A stretch of 64,000 bases of DNA from Cristatella mucedo (taxonomy: Eukaryota > Bryozoa > Phylactolaemata > Cristatellidae). The translations under genes were made by a program, and so were the position numbers. Shown in pieces: positions 50,801 to 58,099 of the stretch (positions within the stretch are counted from its first letter, which is position 1; each line of letters begins with the position of its first letter). The stretch spans positions 7,775,501 to 7,839,500 of the forward strand of contig WPIO01000011.1 of the NCBI GenBank assembly GCA_009760855.2. Reading direction: 5' to 3'. The notes under the pieces were generated by a model. The model made no database searches. It worked only from the letters and a program-made list of their open reading frames with translations, and was not told where the DNA came from.

Positions 50801-53800
50801 ATTCGAACAAGTCAAAGGCGCAGGCCGTGTGGGCTGCTGCTAACCCTGGCGGCTTTCTCGAAATCTAAACACTTAAGATGCTTACAGTTGGTGCAAAACT
50901 GAAAGTTGCAATTGTCACATAACACTATTTCTCACTGACCTGCACTGTCTTTCCATCAAGCAGCTCACCGACTTCAAGGTTTTGCCACTCATTTTAAGAC
51001 TCCTGTATTCTTGTATTCTCTTGCTCTGGCCTACCAATCTGAACAACTTCCTAATCAGACTAGGCATTACGCCACCCAACCTTCTGACTCGAGACATTTG
51101 GCTGTGCCTCTAACCTGCCCAAAATCCTTTCGAGATCATGCTTATGCTCCCAAAGCCTAGAACTCACTTCTGACTGACATCACCACAACATTTCCAAAAG
51201 GCGCGAAAAACCTCAAGGCATTTGATCTATCTGCATGAACTTTCATGTATGTGCTTAAGGTGCTGACACAGTGCATGCATCACTAAGCAATCAACATTCT
51301 TCCCTTGCAACAGAAACAAAGTGCCTAGCACGACATTTAGTTCTCTTAGGATGCTACACAAACGTCTTGTTAATTTTTAGTACTATTATCTCGAGGCTGA
51401 AACGTGCTCAAAACGCTTTATTAAAAGAGGAAGCCTCCGGCTTGGCTTCTGGTACTACCGAAAGAAACAGTAACCAATGACGGCGATCGGTGCTGCTAAT
51501 CGGCACCATGCCCGGGCCAATCGACCGCACCACGTAAATGGTAAGCAGTACTTGAAATTGTTAGGTCCACCAGCATATGACAAGCAAAGTATCCATAATT
51601 CCAAGAACACGAGGTTGCACCAACTAATCAAACTCGCTCGGCTCTCATAGAAGCTCTGAGCGAATGACGCAAGGAGCTGCTTGCATTTTAGTGCAGACTC
51701 AAGCAGCACTGTTTGAACGACTACCCACCCAAGTTCTAGTAAATCCCTCACAAACACCACATCCCACAACAGATTTCACATTCCTTCGGAGATTTCCTTT
51801 TTCAATTCAACTCCCAAGCCTACCTCAGCTTCATCTCCCAAGTCTACAAAGACAACTAGCCCGGTGGGCCGAGTTGCAGAACTGCCGAGCCCAGCTTACC
51901 AGAAAGTAAGCCAGACCCAGCCACCAGACTGAGTAGCCACTATTCGACCATCTGGCTACAGCTCCACTGCATTGCTACTGCTGGACGCCTTGCCTAGACA
52001 TCGTTGCAATTTTCCTGTAGAGGTTATTACGTCTTATCTAGAGAATTTGTGAGCACAGCTGTAAACATCCTTCGGTCATCATGCAAGCGTTTGAAAAATG
52101 GAGTATCCCAGAGACCTGCTATATGTTCTTTTTTCCCCACAACTTACACTATCCCTTGTTACCACTGTAGCTGTGAAGCATAAGGTAGGGTTTCATTTAT
52201 ACACAAATGACACTCGGCTCCAGCGGTTCTAGTCGACATCTCTGACCTCTAGCTGACCTGCATTTTCCAGCACCCTAGATTTTCGGCACTCCATGGAAAC
52301 TGGTTCCGTCAAGACGTGCACTTGGATGGCAGCTTACTTTCTGATACTGAATAACGGCAGGGCAATTATCTAATAATTATGAACAACCGAGTATCACTCA
52401 TACACGGGAAGGCCCCACCTTTCACCTGAAAGGTCAACATCTCTCACACAGCCTCTACATAAATTATATTTTTGCTTCGAGTGAATTGCCCTCTGTTCGC
52501 TTGCGTTTTTACATAAAAGTACTAACCAGCCCCCCACGCGAGTGTCTTCCTACGTGGCTGGGTCCTTAACCCAGTCATTAGGTGCTTGCTTTCCACAACT
52601 CAGTCGTGGGTTCGAGTTATGCAGTAGGCAACCGGTTATTGACTACTGCAAGAGGCAGTGATAGCCGTTAAGGCAAGCTCCTGTCGCTAGATAAATGAGG
52701 CTATTAAATCAGCTACGCTTTACTTTTGTGCACTAGCTCAAACACGATACCTTGCTTGCCATAGCTCTTGATTATTGCTTCTCTTGCAGCAAATTGTAAG
52801 GCCCCCAAATAGAGATTCAGTTATCTTAGGGTGCTAAGAAAGACTCAATAAGTATTATTTTCATTATTAGTATCATGCCTTACATTCCAAAATAATCTTT
52901 AACTGGGTGACAATGTCAGCTTCTTAGACAAGTCTACCTACTTTCAGCTACACAATATTGCTAAGTTTAGGGACGTTATAAGATAATGGTATCACCTCCA
53001 ACTAAGTCCATGCATTTGTGGCATTCGATCTTGTCTCCTGCAACACCCTCCACATAACTTCTCCGTTATTGCAATCAGGGGATGGCAAATAGTATAATGA
53101 ATTAACGAGTTAGGTCAATCTGCCATGAACGGAGTAACGAACAGTAAGTTTTCTTAGGGTGCTATACGAATAAATCATCTTTATTATCATAAGCCTGCCA
53201 GAAAATTTGCTGCCGGTAAGGATGAAAGAACATATACCTGTACACTATATACGTGTAAATATAAAGTATATATACTCTACAGTTGCCACTGGAGACCAGT
53301 CATACACTGTTTGTCGCCTGGGGCTGGTTTGTGAGACAAGAGCTTTGAAATGTACCTATGTATATTGTACACACCTGTATGTACATCTATTGAGTCTAAG
53401 CTAAAGATGCATCTGTTTGCACAAGTTTGATATAGCGCCCTCAGAGAACTCAATCTCTTTCTAGGCACTTTACATTAGCTACAAAGGAAGCATGATCGAG
53501 TGGTTAGTGGTAGCATGCTCAATGACAACAAGAATAACATGGTTAGGGGGTTACATGCACAGGGTTAACACGCAAATATGGTTAGTAGCAGCATGCACAG
53601 TGTCAGTATGCATAAGCACATCAAGGACGAGTCAGAGGGACCCACTAAATGATGTGACAAATAGAAGCATTATAGAAGCAAATAGAAGCTTTTTAGTTTC
53701 TTTCGAAATGTAGTCAAGTCAGGGGGATGTCGTGATGCAAGTCGGAAGTGAGTTCCAGGCTCTGGGAGCAACTAAACTGAAGGCACGGTCTCCAAAGGAT

Positions 53801-54339
53801 TTGTAAACGATTAGATTCCGAAAAGCAAGTGGTACGCCGCCTAGCTTGGTGGGGAGAGTAGATCTGATAGGTAGGCTGGAGCCAATGAACGAAGAGACCT
53901 AAAAGCATGTGACAGAACCTTGAAGTCGATGCGTTGCTTGACTGGGAGCCAGTGCAGGTCGGCAAGAAGTGGTGTGATGTGGCAGCCGCAAAGCTCACGA
54001 CAGACAAGCTTAGCTGGCGAGTTTTACTCCAGCTGTAACCACCTGATTGCATAGGCCGGTAGACATACGAGCAGTGAGTTCCTCGTGTACTTTAAGTACT
54101 TAACTACGCATGATTCAGTGCATGCTAATAACTAGGAATCCTACTAACCAGCAGCCCTAAGTGTCTTCTTGTGCACTTTTGCATACTTGTGTCAGCTTGA
54201 CGACTCACTTGTCAATTAACCTCGTGGCTATTGCTTCTCTTCCAGAGAGTCATTAAGTGCCTAGGCAGAGATTTGGTTCTCTTACGATGCTACACAAAAG
54301 ACATTATTACACATCTCAACACACACACCCGCGCGCGTG

Positions 54340-54370
<31 letters not shown>

Positions 54371-56361
54371 ACACACATATATTTATGAATATATATTAGA
54401 ACATATACGCGTGCAATCTTCACGGGTGTATTCGAATTAATTTGTGTAGCACTCAAAGAGAGCTTGACCTCTATTCAGGCACTCTACATACGCCGTAGAG
54501 CTTGAGCCAACAACCTCAATAGCCAGTGGCAAGCACGTATCCACTGGGCAAAACCAAGGCTGCAATTTAACTGGATACACAGATACATGCGCTTGCATGC
54601 ATAAGTGAGTATGCATCTGCGAGTAAGCACACAGGCGAATGTATAGATGCATAACTTACAAATGGGGGGCCAACACGGGCAATATGTAAGTCGAGCAGAT
54701 TACCTATGTGTTACTAGCGGAATTTGGCCAAGACACACTGACTCCTACGAAGGCAGTTCCTTGAGTCACAAGCACCACAGAGTCTACCATTAATGTGAAC
54801 AGGAGCATAGCTCAGCCCAGGAGTGTTCTCAGGGACACGGGATATTGACTTCATCTGAAGGGTAGCTTCATCCCTTCCTTCAGATGAAGTCAATATCCCG
54901 TGTCCCTGAGAACACTCCTGGGCTGAGCTATGCTCCTGAAGGGATGAAGCTACCGGACATGCCCCTTCAGGTCGGTCCTGGCTGCTTCAGCCTGCCAGTG
55001 ACTGTAAGCCTGGCATAAGTATAATTGCATGATAGTTTAGGCACCATCTAATATTATACTGCAGCTACACTGCAGTTTTTTTGCGATTCCCAAGGAAAAA
55101 TATATGCGATGAATAGTGCATCACCATCAAGTGGCAGCTGCATGTCTGAGGAACACTACTTACTCAGGGGATGGACCTAATACTGAACGTCCCCGACTCA
55201 GGAGATGGCCAGCATTCCAGCCATATACGAAGAACAAATCAAAGCATCAGGCATTGAATATGAATAGAAAGGCATCACGAGGATTCGTCGTCTAGAAAAT
55301 GTCAGCCTTCTGCATACAAGCAGAAACTAAGCACTTAAAAATTCCTCAGCCTAAGCAGAAGCATGAAGCTGAAATGGAACCTAAAGATCTGTTCAGCATT
55401 TCAGTTGAAAAAAGTTAGAGCAACAGATAGGCTAATGCCCAAAAAAGGTACTATGGTGGCACTTCCTCCGACAGCTGGATTTTGCAGACTCGGGTTTCGT
55501 TTTTATGTGTACACAGGATGCTCCCTTTGCATGTTACTCAATACATTTCCTAATACTGCTGTAGCTTCAGAGGTACGGCACTTATACTTCACCACAGTGG
55601 CATTGCCTCTGCGGTACCATCACCGGCATGTATCATGCCATTATGTAATTATAACAGTGCAAGACAACATGTTTGGGCTTCATTTCAGCCACATCATTCC
55701 AAAGCACTCAGCATTACGGTGCATTCAGAGTCACGACGAAGGAACCAGCGCTAAAGCTGTGGCGCTTGTTTACATGAATTATTATCAATCCTTAACGTAT
55801 GTTTGTCAACTGAATTTTTGGAGCCAGCAAAAAGTGGCCCACAGAGAGGTTCATATCACTGCAACAAGACAACCGAGGAGAATAAGTTGTCAGATCTTAA
55901 TTTAGCTGACACGGTTCACTAGCACTAGGGCCGGGATTAGGGCGAAAAAGAAAGACCACCGGGACGGTTCGCAACCAAAGGTAGCCCATAAGGCCAGGTC
56001 GATTACACACGTAAATTCAAGAGTCGGCAAAGGTGCTATAACATGTTCAGCAAGCTACGGCAACTGGTGGCTGCTCAATTAATCCAAGAGACTGACGAGA
56101 ATGCAGGCATCAGACGGTGTAGCCTAGCACAGGTTGCCTCGAATAGTATCTTTCAATGGGTAGTTCTACGATTAACGTCGTCTGTCGGAGTTTAGACGCA
56201 GCAAATAAGGATTATTTACCTGCTTTGGCGTCGAATGATACCACAAAAACTGCGACAATCTCAAGCTCATTTATAGTCCTTTTAATCTTGGTGACACTAT
56301 GTACGTATTCAGGGGTGCCATCCGAAGGATTAATAATCAGCGGCTGGAGCGAGTCCTCCAT
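25763..56361 (-). CDS. DENND11: DENN domain-containing protein 11 (LCHN/KIAA1147), complete, eight coding exons
   Basis: Divergent DENN-domain protein, a presumed regulator of Rab-type GTPases in membrane traffic. Exons on - are 56361-56220, 42466-42367, 36047-35886, 35745-35646, 34583-34445, 29007-28852, 28728-28572 and 26012-25763. They total 1206 nt (401 codons plus stop), with matching phases at all seven junctions. Landmarks matching vertebrate DENND11 are VAVFVVSFDAKAG, LEWCKPDYLRHPGMEFKAI, CYEKL..ERGARMKSAGIL, SRPGDYSPLELYYSK, LWKGILLRKRVLLCFSPPAG, LFFVSVADVDSL, YIACTTDKILETKTRLYDV, and a C-terminus with LEGIDVNLP. The start ATG is in a strong context (GGCGGCATGG). The vertebrate protein is about 455 aa from memory. 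Most of the shortfall lies at the N-terminus and between exons 4 and 5, where the vertebrate WLPSIHRYMYP segment has no counterpart here. TMEM218 is divergently transcribed upstream. Confidence 0.95.
26310..27208 (+). pseudogene. LINE-A 3' portion with 208-codon open frame (best-preserved copy)
   Basis: 5'-truncated CR1/L2-type LINE. The frame 26316-26942 reads SARNLGVMLQSDLSLDDHIS, SAYFQLHNIAKTRACLDKDT, LPACALRRLQLVQNSEARLV, and SSYAPKAWNSLPTC near the end, the thumb/C-terminal part of the RT ORF. The non-coding 3' region and the tail (27121-27185) with ATTATTATTACT follow. It lacks endonuclease and RT catalytic motifs, so it cannot move itself. It lies within DENND11 intron 7, antisense to the gene. 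Confidence 0.85.
27209..28179. other. Intronic DNA with no recognised element
   Basis: Part of DENND11 intron 7. An AATAAAC at about 27750 and a short G8C3TC3 run at about 27690 are visible. No gene is supported. Confidence 0.4.
28180..28241 (+). repeat. (CT)n microsatellite, about 31 units
   Basis: Uninterrupted dinucleotide run in DENND11 intron 7, about 330 bp downstream of exon 7 on the transcribed strand, where it reads GA. Confidence 0.97.
28572..28728 (-). CDS. DENND11: DENND11 coding exon 7
   Basis: Encodes TTDKILETKTRLYDVCVSDG, matching the TTEKIFEEKRELYDVYV region of the vertebrate protein, then an Arg-rich helix. Donor GTGAGC in phase 2. Only 123 bp separate it from exon 6. Confidence 0.95.
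28852..29007 (-). CDS. DENND11: DENND11 coding exon 6
   Basis: Acceptor CCTTGCAG. Encodes VHCLALLGALPLGG, a Gly/Ser-rich insertion, and LFFVSVADVDSLALRSAYIA. The donor GTAAGT splits Cys267. Confidence 0.93.
29300..30265. other. DENND11 intron 5, AT-rich, no recognised element
   Basis: No ORF or repeat family was recognised in this part of the intron. Confidence 0.4.
30270..30525 (+). repeat. LINE-A 3' end
   Basis: Non-coding 3' region with repeated TGCTGACACTGTG/GCATGCT motifs, then the tail GTGCCTAGAAAGAGATTGAG and (ATT)n. In DENND11 intron 5. Confidence 0.8.
31010..31135 (-). repeat. SINE1 copy
   Basis: Reverse complement of the SINE1 body (AACGGCTATCACCACCACTTGCAG..AATAAAGGATTGCCC). The tRNA-like head is CCCGAACACACGACC on +. 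Confidence 0.65.
31290..32380 (+). pseudogene. Relic of a dispersed invertebrate repeat protein (EWRLFIDS / HGERFHQDI family)
   Basis: Several frames, broken by stops, line up with an uncharacterised protein that I recall as highly copied in many invertebrate genomes. In order: NLLRHLGLNKTNAELLTSSL (31340-31405), a decayed SLFEAVGI..WYLFTDS (31530-31600), EWEPLVDSRKKLMPSLHIQA with SQAKVKAGIFV (31880-32060), ECRMSLGVHILDSH (32230-32270), and FKENTEAYSAEKERGRFHQD with RYYQGQYS (32280-32385). The order is collinear over about 1.1 kb. The biochemical role is unknown; I infer a domesticated or mobile-element origin. It lies antisense in DENND11 intron 5 and abuts a LINE-A fragment on its right. 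Confidence 0.65.
32385..32850 (+). repeat. LINE-A 3' end
   Basis: Begins at PAYLSDLQTTKLN and continues PLAFRNLIVYLYLVRASNPL (shifted frame), then the 3' region, the tail AAGTCCTAGAAAGAGATTG and ATTATT. Confidence 0.8.
32955..33060 (-). repeat. LINE-A tail stub
   Basis: (AAT)n, then AAGCACCCTAAGAGAATTC and TAGGTGCTTTATATT. The outer stem is the GCACC/GGTGC version. Confidence 0.8.
33061..34444. other. DENND11 intron 5, no recognised element
   Basis: AT-rich DNA. One small direct repeat of 17-18 bp lies at 34160-34196 (GATGCAGAGATCGGT twice). Confidence 0.45.
34445..34583 (-). CDS. DENND11: DENND11 coding exon 5 (LWK...RKR motif)
   Basis: The acceptor GTTTTAG follows a T-rich tract. Encodes LGLPQPLVQQFLSQF and the conserved core TLWKGILLRKRVLLCFSPP. 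Forty-six codons plus one base; the donor GTAGGC leaves G to join TG of exon 6. Confidence 0.93.
34850..34995 (-). repeat. SINE2 copy
   Basis: On + it starts with the tail (TTTGTATAGCACCC..ATCTCTATCCGGGTGCTTC) and ends with the tRNA-like head (GAGCTCAAGCCCACGACATC). In DENND11 intron 4. Confidence 0.75.
35400..35480 (-). repeat. SINE1 fragment
   Basis: CACTTGCAGCAGGCAATTTG, then CCTACCGC and TTAAACCCACGACGTGGG, matching the body and B-box side of SINE1. Confidence 0.5.
35646..35745 (-). CDS. DENND11: DENND11 coding exon 4
   Basis: Acceptor CTAG after a CT-rich tract. Encodes SRPGDYSPLELYYSKWSG, ending in phase 0 at GTAAGT. A second GTAAGT occurs inside the exon at 35695-35690 and could act as an alternative donor, but it would break the frame with exon 5. 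Confidence 0.92.
35886..36047 (-). CDS. DENND11: DENND11 coding exon 3
   Basis: One base completes Val81. It then encodes FLFDDGLYGCACYEKLALNV and the highly conserved ERGARMKSAGIL. The donor GTAAGC follows two bases of a Pro codon. Confidence 0.95.
36378..36395 (+). repeat. Poly(G) run of 18
   Basis: Homopolymer in DENND11 intron 2, about 330 bp from exon 3. Confidence 0.95.
37500..37650 (-). repeat. SINE2 copy
   Basis: TTTGTACAGCACCCGAAGAG, then AGGCGCTTCACATAGGCTGC and the head with GGGTTTGAGCGCACGACCC. In DENND11 intron 2. Confidence 0.75.
37902..37925. repeat. Perfect 24-bp palindrome beside an AT-rich tract
   Basis: AATTAAGAAGCT followed immediately by its exact reverse complement. 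The next 100 bp (37926-38030) are almost pure A/T with ATAATATA-type repeats. Confidence 0.9.
38885..40020 (-). repeat. LINE-C: degraded CR1-like LINE
   Basis: From the left: (AAC/AAT)n, a tail-like region with AAGTGCCCAAACAG, then ORF debris. On - the debris includes RTFGSCALKVGTGFQLL (an FGxxAxKxWN-like C-terminus, frameshifted) and ALSACIHDIHIWMATNFLHL, which matches the RT segment after the YADD box. It is too decayed to place firmly with LINE-A. Confidence 0.5.
40040..40230 (+). repeat. SINE1 copy
   Basis: TGGCACACTAGGTAAGGCGG A-box side, a short duplication ACCTCGGTCCCGAGGTCGTG before the B box GGTTCGATTCC, the body, then AGGATTTATTTATTTATT tail. Best-preserved SINE1 tail. Confidence 0.88.
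40880..41215 (-). repeat. LINE-A 3' non-coding end
   Basis: A-rich stretch, then GCACCCTCTGGGAACTTAG and the 3' region with CACATGC..GTCAACACACATGC, ending near GAGTGAGTTCC at the ORF end. Confidence 0.7.
41705..41851 (+). repeat. SINE2 copy with (AT)n tail
   Basis: Head GAGCTGGTTTGGCCCAGCGA, B-box region GTCGTGGGCTCGAGCCC, shared tail ATAGAGATTAAGTTCTCTCA, then (AT)14 at 41824-41851. Confidence 0.8.
41925..42000 (+). repeat. LINE-B tail fragment
   Basis: AAAACTCTCCTGCGCAACGC, then CAGAGTTACAGACGGAGATA and CATTACATTAG, the LINE-B 3' end. Confidence 0.75.
42005..42190 (+). repeat. SINE1 copy
   Basis: GGCTCACTGGGTAAGGCAG head, GTGGGTTCGAATC B box, the body and 3' GAGGCTGTTAAATCAGCTAG with a TTTA tail. 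About 180 bp downstream (on -) of DENND11 exon 2. Confidence 0.85.
42367..42466 (-). CDS. DENND11: DENND11 coding exon 2
   Basis: Encodes NTLEWCKPDYLRHPGMEFKA and IPNGAHGMDRDFV. The acceptor TTTGCAG lies only about 13 bp from the end of a LINE-A tail, and the donor is GTAAGT. It is isolated between a 13.7-kb and a 6.3-kb intron. Confidence 0.95.
42480..42545 (-). repeat. LINE-A tail stub next to DENND11 exon 2
   Basis: On - it reads CTCTGAGGGCGTTATATTAA then ATTATTAT and runs directly into ATTCTTGTATTTGCAG, the exon 2 acceptor. The stub therefore occupies the zone where a branch point would lie. Confidence 0.8.
42785..42872 (-). repeat. LINE-A tail stub
   Basis: (AAT)n-like run, TAGTGCCCTCAGAGAACTC and CTAGGCACTTTACATTTGCT. 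Outer stem GTGCC/GGCAC. Confidence 0.82.
42880..43920. other. DENND11 intron 1, no recognised element
   Basis: GC-moderate DNA with several short open frames and no recognisable protein or repeat family. Confidence 0.4.
44335..44655 (+). repeat. LINE-B 3' end inserted in LINE-A
   Basis: LWNSLPQFLRNDNYSPTADY, SCYFHATHYLKCSPDSAMLP and LLRETKSVGY, then the 3' region and the tail CAGACGGAGATACATTACAT. The LINE-A endonuclease reading stops before it and the linker resumes after it. Confidence 0.82.
46685..46905 (+). repeat. Internal LINE-B segment inside LINE-A
   Basis: Matches the 19320-19510 segment (CTGTCTAGGCTGGTTATTGC; AAAGCCATTAAGCGATTAG). It lacks the LINE-B tail, so it is not a simple retrotransposed 3' end. 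LINE-A resumes at CCAAACCCTTTGGAGATCG. Confidence 0.6.
47216..48305. other. DENND11 intron 1, GC-richer unique DNA
   Basis: No gene recognised. A short (CTG)5 run lies at about 47710. Confidence 0.4.
48310..48690 (+). repeat. LINE-A 3' end
   Basis: CTTCTGACTCAAGTCGCTTA, FASAPKAxKP-type debris, the 3' region, GTGCCCAGAAAGCGAGTTC and ATTATTAC. Confidence 0.7.
48700..49395. other. DENND11 intron 1, AT-rich, no element
   Basis: One 17-bp tandem duplication (TATAAATTCCATAACT) lies at 49126-49158. Confidence 0.45.
49400..49500 (-). repeat. tRNA-like SINE head fragment
   Basis: CAGGACTCGAACCAACGAGG on + is the reverse of a B box followed by a tRNA-like segment. The family is not resolved. Confidence 0.4.
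50745..50845 (-). repeat. SINE1 fragment
   Basis: CGGTTATCACCACAGCTTGC, CAATAAAGGATCGCTCACTG and GGATTCGAAC, the reverse of the SINE1 body and B box. Confidence 0.6.
50870..51390 (+). repeat. LINE-A 3' end, decayed
   Basis: CTTACAGTTGGTGCAAAACT through TGGTGCTGACACAGTGCATG-like sequence, AAAGTGCCTAGCACGACATT and TACTATTATC. Confidence 0.7.
51391..52480. other. DENND11 intron 1, no recognised element
   Basis: No gene or repeat family recognised. Confidence 0.4.
52485..52870 (+). repeat. LINE-A 3' end with nested SINE1
   Basis: The LINE-A 3' region resumes after the insertion at TTTGTGCACTAGC and ends with AAATAGAGATTCAGTTATCT and ATTATTTTC. SINE1 occupies 52550-52720 (CGTGGGTTCGAGTT B box; AGGCTATTAAATCAGCTACG 3' end). 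Confidence 0.75.
52920..53195 (+). repeat. LINE-A 3' fragment, decayed
   Basis: CAAGTCTACCTACTTTCAGC, AATATTGCTAAG, then AGTAAGTTTTCTTAGGGTGC and ATCATCTTTATTATC. Confidence 0.6.
53425..54070 (-). repeat. LINE-A 3' end
   Basis: Tail at the left (TTTGATATAGCGCCCTCAG), the 3' region, then ORF pieces ARRRTTCFSESNRLQI and GSQSSNASTSRF in shifted frames. Its outer stem contains one G-U wobble (GTGCC/GGCGC). Confidence 0.8.
54100..54315 (+). repeat. LINE-A 3' tail region
   Basis: Non-coding 3' region, then AAGTGCCTAGGCAGAGATTT and ACATTATTACA. It faces the 53425-54070 copy tail-out. Confidence 0.6.
54319..54380 (+). repeat. CA microsatellite
   Basis: (CA)n with a CGCGCGTG interruption, directly after a LINE-A tail. 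Confidence 0.92.
54435..54575 (-). repeat. SINE2 copy
   Basis: TTTGTGTAGCACTCAAAGAG, then ATTCAGGCACTCTACATACG and the head with GAGCTTGAGCCAACAACCTC. Confidence 0.72.
54800..54954. repeat. Perfect long palindrome with interleaved second inverted repeat
   Basis: Arms 54800-54861 and 54877-54938 are exact reverse complements over 62 bp, with a 15-bp spacer. In addition, 54861-54877 (spacer plus edges, 17 bp) is the exact reverse complement of 54938-54954. The order is therefore A, S, A', S'. The arms encode nothing recognisable. In DENND11 intron 1. Confidence 0.97.
55000..56200. other. DENND11 intron 1 near exon 1; contains an unassigned 180-codon open frame
   Basis: The frame on + at 55363-55905 shows no motif, signal peptide or membrane segment that I recognise. 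It is antisense to DENND11 and may be chance. No repeat family was recognised. Confidence 0.3.
56220..56361 (-). CDS. DENND11: DENND11 coding exon 1
   Basis: ATG at 56361-56359, with 47 codons plus one base. It encodes MEDSLQPLIINP and the first DENN beta-strand VAVFVVSFDAKAG. The donor GTAAAT splits the final Gly codon and pairs with the GC at the start of exon 2. The frame is open upstream to 56568, but that stretch is GA-rich and looks like 5' UTR. Confidence 0.93.
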
Positions 56362-56469
56362 GCCGCCGATCCGACAGAAGCCCACCAGCCGCGCCCATTG
56401 ATTGGACCGGAAATCGGAAATTGGCCTCAACGTCATGAGGTCAAACCGGAAACTGCTAAATGTCGGCCT

Positions 56470-56565
56470 TGACAGTGACTCTTTCCACATTCTCTCTCTC
56501 TCTCCCCTATCTCTTCTTTCTCCCTCACTCTCTCCGTCTCTTGCTCTCTTCTCGCTCCGACCACA
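56470..56565 (-). promoter_or_regulatory. GA/CT-rich tract in the presumed DENND11 5' UTR or promoter
   Basis: On + this is a run of CTCTCTCTC and related pyrimidine blocks; on the transcribed strand it is GA-rich. It lies 110-200 bp upstream of the DENND11 ATG. GA-rich tracts are common near animal promoters, but no TATA box or start site can be assigned. Confidence 0.35.
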
Positions 56566-57069
56566 CATTCCAAAACACTTCCTCTCTCCCCTCTTCTCAC
56601 TGACACCGTTCTAATAAACTTGAAATAACAGACCGTACCTCAACGCTACGAAGTTGTAATAACACTAGCGCAATTATTATAGTAAGGCGTCCACAACTGC
56701 CTACAAGCCATTACATATAGACTTATTATCGCTGATGAGAATTGACATATGAAGTGGTCTGTCCTCTGTGAGCTGAGATCACACTCAAGTTTATTTATGT
56801 CCTCGGCTGGCATTCAGTGCTGTGCGTGAACCAAACGACACATACACTACCGATGACTTTTGGTCACATCCATACAGGGTCAAGGTTTAACACTCTGAAA
56901 ATTGCCCCTGGCCACTAGTTCAGCTTGAAAGCGAGCAAGTTTTCGGAGACCAAGATGGGTAGGGTTATTAACGGCCATTGGAGGGGCGGTTGACCAACTG
57001 GACCTGATAGTAGCTCATCAATTTATGCAGTTTTTCATCCACATAAATTAATTTAAATAAAAATATATG

Positions 57070-57710
57070 TTATAATTTTAATCTAGTCACATAATCTGTC
57101 TGTTTCTGTCTAAAAGCCTTGTGGTAGGCGCCGTCGAGGCTCCCCGGCATTAGAGCAGCATTGGTTTGCAGCCATTGGTTGCCATATAAATAGAACAGCG
57201 ACTCCAATCGTGATCCTATGTAGCGACAATTGTCCGTTAGCTGGCCTGTGTAAGACCGTGTCTCACAGATAAGTTCTGCTCTTTTTACGAAAGGAAGTGA
57301 TAAGAAGATCAGCGTGAGTGATCTAGGAGAGAGGCAGGGTTCATGCTGAAGCATCCTACATGTCTACTGCCTTAGTGTGTGTCGCTCGTATCTGAACCGG
57401 CCGGTCAAATTCTCCTTTCTGTCGGATTTATGATCTGCCACTTCGCAAGCTTGTGGAATACGTTATGACTTGAAAACTTATTTTATTTGCATAGTTAATT
57501 GCCTCTTGGGTTGCAATGATAAGCACAGATCAAGCCACCCAGTCGTTTCTGCATATCAAGGCAGCAGCTTCTCCTCGAATATAATCCCGGCTAAATATAT
57601 TTCTATGCAGATCTATTACGTTGCCATTTAAGCATTGCGAATCCTAAATAGTGATCTGACTGTTTCGCGTGAATTGATCGTCTCGTAGTAAAATAAATCC
57701 TTGCTGTAAA
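57070..57710. other. Intergenic DNA between the divergent DENND11 and TMEM218 genes
   Basis: No gene or element recognised. Bases 56640-57070 are likewise unassigned and AT-rich. Confidence 0.4.
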
Positions 57711-57714
57711 CGCT

Positions 57715-58095
57715 TCTAATATTCTGGCGACCTATAGCTCGTACAAACCTCAAATCCTTTGGAGACCGTGGTTTTAGTTCGTATGGTCCCAAAGCTTGGA
57801 GCTCACTCCCTAGTTACGTCACGACATCTCCTGACTTGTCCACTTTTAAAATGAAACTAAAACTCATCTATTTATGGCAGCATGTAGTGGGTCCCTCTGA
57901 CTCGTTTTTTATGTGCTTATGCGTGCTGACACCGTGCATGCTGCCACTAACCATGTTATACTTGCTGTTTATTGAGCATGCTACGACTAACCATTCGATC
58001 GTACTTCATTTGCCGTAAATCTAACGTGCCTAGAAAGAGATTTAGTTCTCTGAGGGCTCTATATCAAATGTATTATTATTATTGTTGTTATTATT
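57715..58095 (+). repeat. LINE-A 3' end
   Basis: RTNLKSFGDRGFSSYGPKAW at the ORF end, then TFKMKLKLIYL, the 3' region, GTGCCTAGAAAGAGATTTAG and ATTATTATTG. Lies between the two divergent genes. Confidence 0.82.
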
Positions 58096-58099
58096 ATAG

